DNA of 10,060 bases, taken from positions 1-10,060 of the forward strand of contig JAGTJM010000183.1 in the NCBI GenBank assembly GCA_020747015.1, given 5' to 3'. The translations under genes and the position numbers were made by a program. Numbering within the stretch: the stretch's first letter is position 1; the number at the start of each line of letters is the position of its first letter. This document shows positions 7,511 to 10,060 of the stretch, in pieces. A model generated the notes under the pieces. It was not told the origin of the DNA and did no database searches. It saw only the letters and a program-made list of their open reading frames with translations. This DNA comes from Pyrenochaeta sp. MPI-SDFR-AT-0127 (lineage: Eukaryota > Ascomycota > Dothideomycetes > Pleosporales > Cucurbitariaceae).

Positions 7511-7679
7511 ATTATCCTAGAAGTATCTTATTATAGGGTTATTAGAGGTACTAGTAGTCTTATTATTATATTATTTTATTAGCTCCTTCTTAAGTAACTT
7601 TATCTAGTTTTCCTATCTATTCCCTATCTATCCTTTAGTAGATAAGTTTCTAATATACTTCTATCTTTATATTATAGTT

Positions 7680-7815
7680 CTATAAGTTCTCTCTTAGTTC
7701 CTATATATTTTCTAAATCTAGGTATCCTTTCTACTTAATAAGGTATATTATATTATATAAGCCTAGTCTTATAATATAGTAGTCTACTATTTATTCTACT
7801 TTAAACTTAGTTTCT
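7680..7815 (-). other. Chromodomain of copy 2
   Basis: The - strand reads K-F-K-V-E-(Q)-I, then Y-L-I-K-(W)-K-G-Y-L-D-L-E-N-I-(W)-E-L-R-E-N-L. This is a complete chromodomain core with the canonical ENxWExxENL end that copy 1 lacks. Residues in brackets are TAG/TAA. It supports placing both elements among chromoviruses and suggests the two copies belong to different subfamilies at their C-terminus. Confidence 0.8.
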
Positions 7816-7879
7816 TCTTTAGGTTTATAGTAAAATATTATTTATAATAGTATAGTAGGGTCTACTAGTTTAAATAGTT

Positions 7880-8060
7880 TTATATAGAATATAGGTTTAA
7901 TCTTTATATCTTTTAGTAGATTAAGCGTATAATTTACTAGTCCTCTTTATTCCTTAATTAAAAATAGTCTAACCTTAATATAGTCTAGTCCTTTATTAGG
8001 TTATTTTATTTAAAGGTTTTTTATAAGTAAATATACTTTATCTCCCTTTTTTAGCTAAGG
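7880..8060 (-). other. GPY/F-type module of copy 2
   Basis: On the - strand K-V-R-L-F-L-I-K-E then R-G-L-V-N-Y, in one frame, matches copy 1 with one more base between the two parts. The RLF in place of GPF occurs in both copies, so it either predates their split or was produced by the same RIP change in each. Confidence 0.7.
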
Positions 8061-8179
8061 TACTATTTTTCTTTTCTTATTAATATATTTAATTTATTAG
8101 TACTATATTTTTTCTATATTTTCCTTTATTTTCTAGTATATATCCTTTATTTCTTAGATATTCTTTAAAGCTACTTTAG

Positions 8180-8900
8180 CTTTAGTATTAGGAAAATTTC
8201 TTTTAAAGAGATTAGGGTATTTCCTATAGTATATATAGAATAGTATTATACCTATTATCTCTAATTTCTTATTATTATAAGTAATTTATACTATAGGTAG
8301 TAGTAATACCTAATTATCTATATATAGTTATAGTATATCCTTAAGTATTATTTAAGTATTCTATTTATTTATTCTATTTATCTATCTATTTCTAGGTAGT
8401 AGATAGTAGATAATTTCTCTTAATCCCTAGTTATACTATAAATATTTCCTAGAAGTTAGATATAAATAGCTTATCTCTATTACTTATAATTAATTATAGT
8501 ATTCTATAGTATCTAAATATCTAATCCTTAACTATTACTATAAGTTATTATATTATAAAGTTCTTCCTAAAGGATATAAATTCTACTCCTTTACTAAACC
8601 TATAAACTATATTAAGGATTCTATTATACTTATATCTAGTTACTTTATCTATAGACTCTAGTAAGTCTATAATAAAGTCTATTATAATATCTTCCTATAG
8701 TTTATTAGGTAGCTCTATTAGTTATAATTCTCTGTATAGTGCGTATATTATATATTTATTCTTCTAATAACTTATATATTTCTTAATATAATTCTACTTT
8801 CTATTTTATATTTAGAAAGTAGTAGTTCCTCTAGATAAGTTTAATAGTTCTTACTATACCTTAGTAACTATATACTAGGTTATTATAGTATTATTAGATA
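8180..8900 (-). other. Integrase domain of copy 2, second Asp changed to Asn
   Basis: The HHCC region survives only as Y-S-Y for H-G-H near 8870 and a lost CxxC. The core reads E-D-I-I-I-D-F-I (first Asp 8677-8679 on the - strand) and S-N-R-D-K-L-F, where the second catalytic Asp is AAT (8479-8481). The Glu codon is intact at 8372-8374 in a TDGQTE-like context (I-D-R-(Q)-I-E), followed by I-N-R-I-L-K-(Q)-Y-L, close to the family pattern. Loss of the second Asp and of the zinc module makes it inactive. Confidence 0.85.
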
Positions 8901-9179
8901 ATTATTTCTTAAGTTCCTATAGAATTTTAGGTCTAATTCTTATAATTATATTATAGTCCTATAATAGTCCTAATAATCTATCTTAGTTTTATTATAGGAT
9001 TACTATATAAACCTTAGTTTTCTTTCCTATTATATTATATCTTTAGCTAAGTATATCTACTTAGCTATTCTCTTTCCTAGTATATATATAATCCTAAATT
9101 TATACTATCCTAGGAGTTTAGACTATTATACTTATCTCCTATTTAGCTATTTTATTATTATAAAGTACGTTAGGTTTTT

Positions 9180-9430
9180 ATAGTCTATAAAGATAGTAAG
9201 CTCTAAATATCCTTTAGTATAGTATTACTAATATTCTAGTATTTTATAATAGCTAGTAGTTCCTTATTATATATATTATAGCGTTCTTCTACTTATAAGA
9301 ACTTTCTTAAGTAGTATACTATTAGGTACTATTTCTATCTTTTCTTAGAGTATTACTACTTCTATTACTAAATCTAAGGCGTCTATTTCTATTTAAAGAG
9401 GCTTTCTACTAGTAAATACTATTAATATAG
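9180..9430 (-). other. RNase H domain of copy 2
   Basis: The - strand reads I-E-I-D-A-(S)-D-L at 9369-9395, with the catalytic Asp-Ala pair kept at 9378-9383. V-E-E-R-Y-N-I-Y-N-K-E-L-L-A-I-I follows at about 9245-9292. The His-Asp of copy 1's IHDKEL is Y-N here, again by C-to-T and G-to-A change. Confidence 0.82.
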
Positions 9431-9639
9431 GTTCCTTAATATATACTTCTTAAGTATCTTAAAGGTTATCGTCTTATTCCTATAGTTCTTCCTTCTTTAT
9501 AAGTTATATTAGTAGTATAGTAATCTTTAAGAAGTTCTTAATAAATTATCTATTAAATTTATAAATCCTAAGAAGAATTAATATCTTTAACTATCTTAGG
9601 TTTTTCCTAGTCTCTTATTATTTATATCTTTATATCACT

Positions 9640-10060
9640 AATCCTAACTCTATTAATTCTAACTATATATCCTAGGAATTTAACTTCTTCTTATAGAATT
9701 ATATTTCTTAGGTTTTAACTCTAGCCTATATACTTATAATCTTTAAGGACTTCTTAATATATCCCTTATATTAGTTATATTATTAGAGTATACTAGTATA
9801 TTATCTAGGTATATTATAGCGTATTTATCTAGATAGTTATTTAATACGTATTAACTAATTCTTAATATATTACTAGTATATTTATTAATCTAAATAGTAT
9901 AACTAGGTATTTATAGTATCTATATCTTATTCTAAAGGGGTTTTCTATTCTTTACCTCTTTTATCCTAATTAGGTTATATATACTTTAAGATCTAGTACT
10001 ATAAATATCTTAGCTTCTACTAGCTATCTCTAAGCTCTTAAATATTAGGTAGTAGGTAGT
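9640..10060 (-). other. Reverse transcriptase fragment of copy 2, second catalytic Asp lost
   Basis: On the - strand the window opens with a stretch matching copy 1 from 2762, then V-L-D-L-K and F-R-L after small indels. The active-site box at 9800-9811 reads Y-L-D-N: the second Asp codon is AAT, a G-to-A change. It is followed by I-L-V-Y-S. Copy 2 has one more base than copy 1 just before L-D-L, before F-R-L and before Y-L-D-N, which marks copy 1's deletions. Confidence 0.88.

Larger units (their letters stand above)
2762..10060. repeat. Giant imperfect inverted repeat formed by copies 1 and 2
   Basis: The reverse complement of 10060-6503 aligns in order with 2762-6325: RT, RNase H, integrase, GPY/F, chromodomain, polypurine tract and LTR all match. 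Examples are AATATAGAAAAAATATAGTA shared by 4699-4718 and the - strand near 8100-8120, and the LTR ends. Similarity is high through integrase and GPY/F, lower in the 600-700 bases between chromodomain and LTR. The outer limit is set by the window end, so the repeat may be longer. Confidence 0.9.
6503..10060 (-). mobile_element. Copy 2: more heavily degraded Ty3/Gypsy chromovirus, 5' part outside window
   Basis: Same family as copy 1, opposite orientation. Its 3' LTR faces copy 1's 3' LTR and its pol runs toward the window end, where it is cut inside RT. In matched RT segments it has about 18% G+C (21 of 120 bases, 9781-9900) against about 29% in copy 1 (35 of 120, 3001-3120), with CA and TG nearly absent and CpG reduced too. 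It keeps some bases that copy 1 has lost, which makes it useful for finding copy 1's deletions. It carries small losses of its own, for example one base in RT near 10035. Confidence 0.92.
7515..10060 (-). pseudogene. pol: Pol polyprotein of copy 2 (RT to chromodomain), broken
   Basis: Partial - strand Pol, cut by the window end inside RT. Order from 10060 down: RT, RNase H, integrase, GPY/F, chromodomain and a tail ending near 7515. TAG/TAA occur at most expected Gln and Trp positions, and active-site residues are lost in RT (YLDN for YLDD) and in integrase (first Asp kept, second now Asn). The stretch from the integrase Glu to the GPY/F module is largely free of indels, with T-Y-N-N-K-K-L-E near 8260-8290 and L-F-K-R-N-F-P-N-T-K-A-K-V-A-L-K-N near 8160-8212. 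This gives a better reading of the shared ancestor there than copy 1 does. Confidence 0.9.

Noticed and set aside
1..10060. An alternative genetic code reading TAG/TAA as Gln or Trp
   Set aside because: The stops fall at both Gln and Trp sites, and non-stop changes (Cys and His to Tyr, Asp to Asn) show the same C-to-T and G-to-A direction on both strands. Frame breaks also occur. RIP with decay explains all of this.
1..10060. Mitochondrial or low-GC bacterial DNA
   Set aside because: The A+T bias comes from TA excess with CA/TG loss rather than from uniform A+T richness, and the content is eukaryotic retrotransposons. The inserted LTR keeps normal composition.
1..10060. tRNA, rRNA, CRISPR arrays, riboswitches or cellular genes
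   Set aside because: I found no cloverleaf, conserved rRNA segment, regularly spaced repeats or intact coding region on either strand.

Overview
The window is repetitive, A+T-rich DNA from a filamentous ascomycete (Pezizomycotina), inferred from its RIP-like mutation pattern and its fungal-type Ty3/Gypsy elements. I found no intact gene. In 3001-3120 I count 24 TA dinucleotides against 3 CA and 1 TG, and most stops fall where a Gln or Trp codon is expected. That is the mark of repeat-induced point mutation (CpA to TpA on both strands) acting on repeats.

Two decayed chromodomain-carrying Ty3/Gypsy elements (chromoviruses) lie tail to tail. Copy 1 is on the + strand, from before base 1 to 6325. 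In order it holds Gag with a CCHC zinc knuckle, a Cys/His-rich linker, protease, reverse transcriptase, RNase H, integrase, GPY/F module, chromodomain with a basic tail, a 620-bp stretch with a likely antisense reading frame, a polypurine tract and a 379-bp 3' LTR. A 177-bp spacer (6326-6502) follows. Copy 2 is on the - strand from 6899 down past 10060, starting at its 3' LTR and running out of the window inside reverse transcriptase. From about 2762 to 10060 the window is therefore one large imperfect inverted repeat with arms of about 3.56 kb.

Copy 1 is interrupted at 1144-1429 by a 286-bp insertion of about 53% G+C with no sign of RIP. It has TGTTAG...CTGACA ends and a perfect 5-bp duplication TATAC, and reads as a solo LTR from another retrotransposon. 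Removing it with one duplication rejoins the host frame exactly.

Copy 2 is more decayed than copy 1: about 18% against 29% G+C in matched RT segments, with fewer CpG. Comparing them shows many 1-2 base deletions in copy 1. Both have lost catalytic or zinc-binding residues and are inactive. The least expected feature is the antisense, coiled-coil-like reading frame between pol and the 3' LTR, seen in both copies in the same position and orientation. I see no cellular gene, tRNA, rRNA, CRISPR array or bacterial feature.
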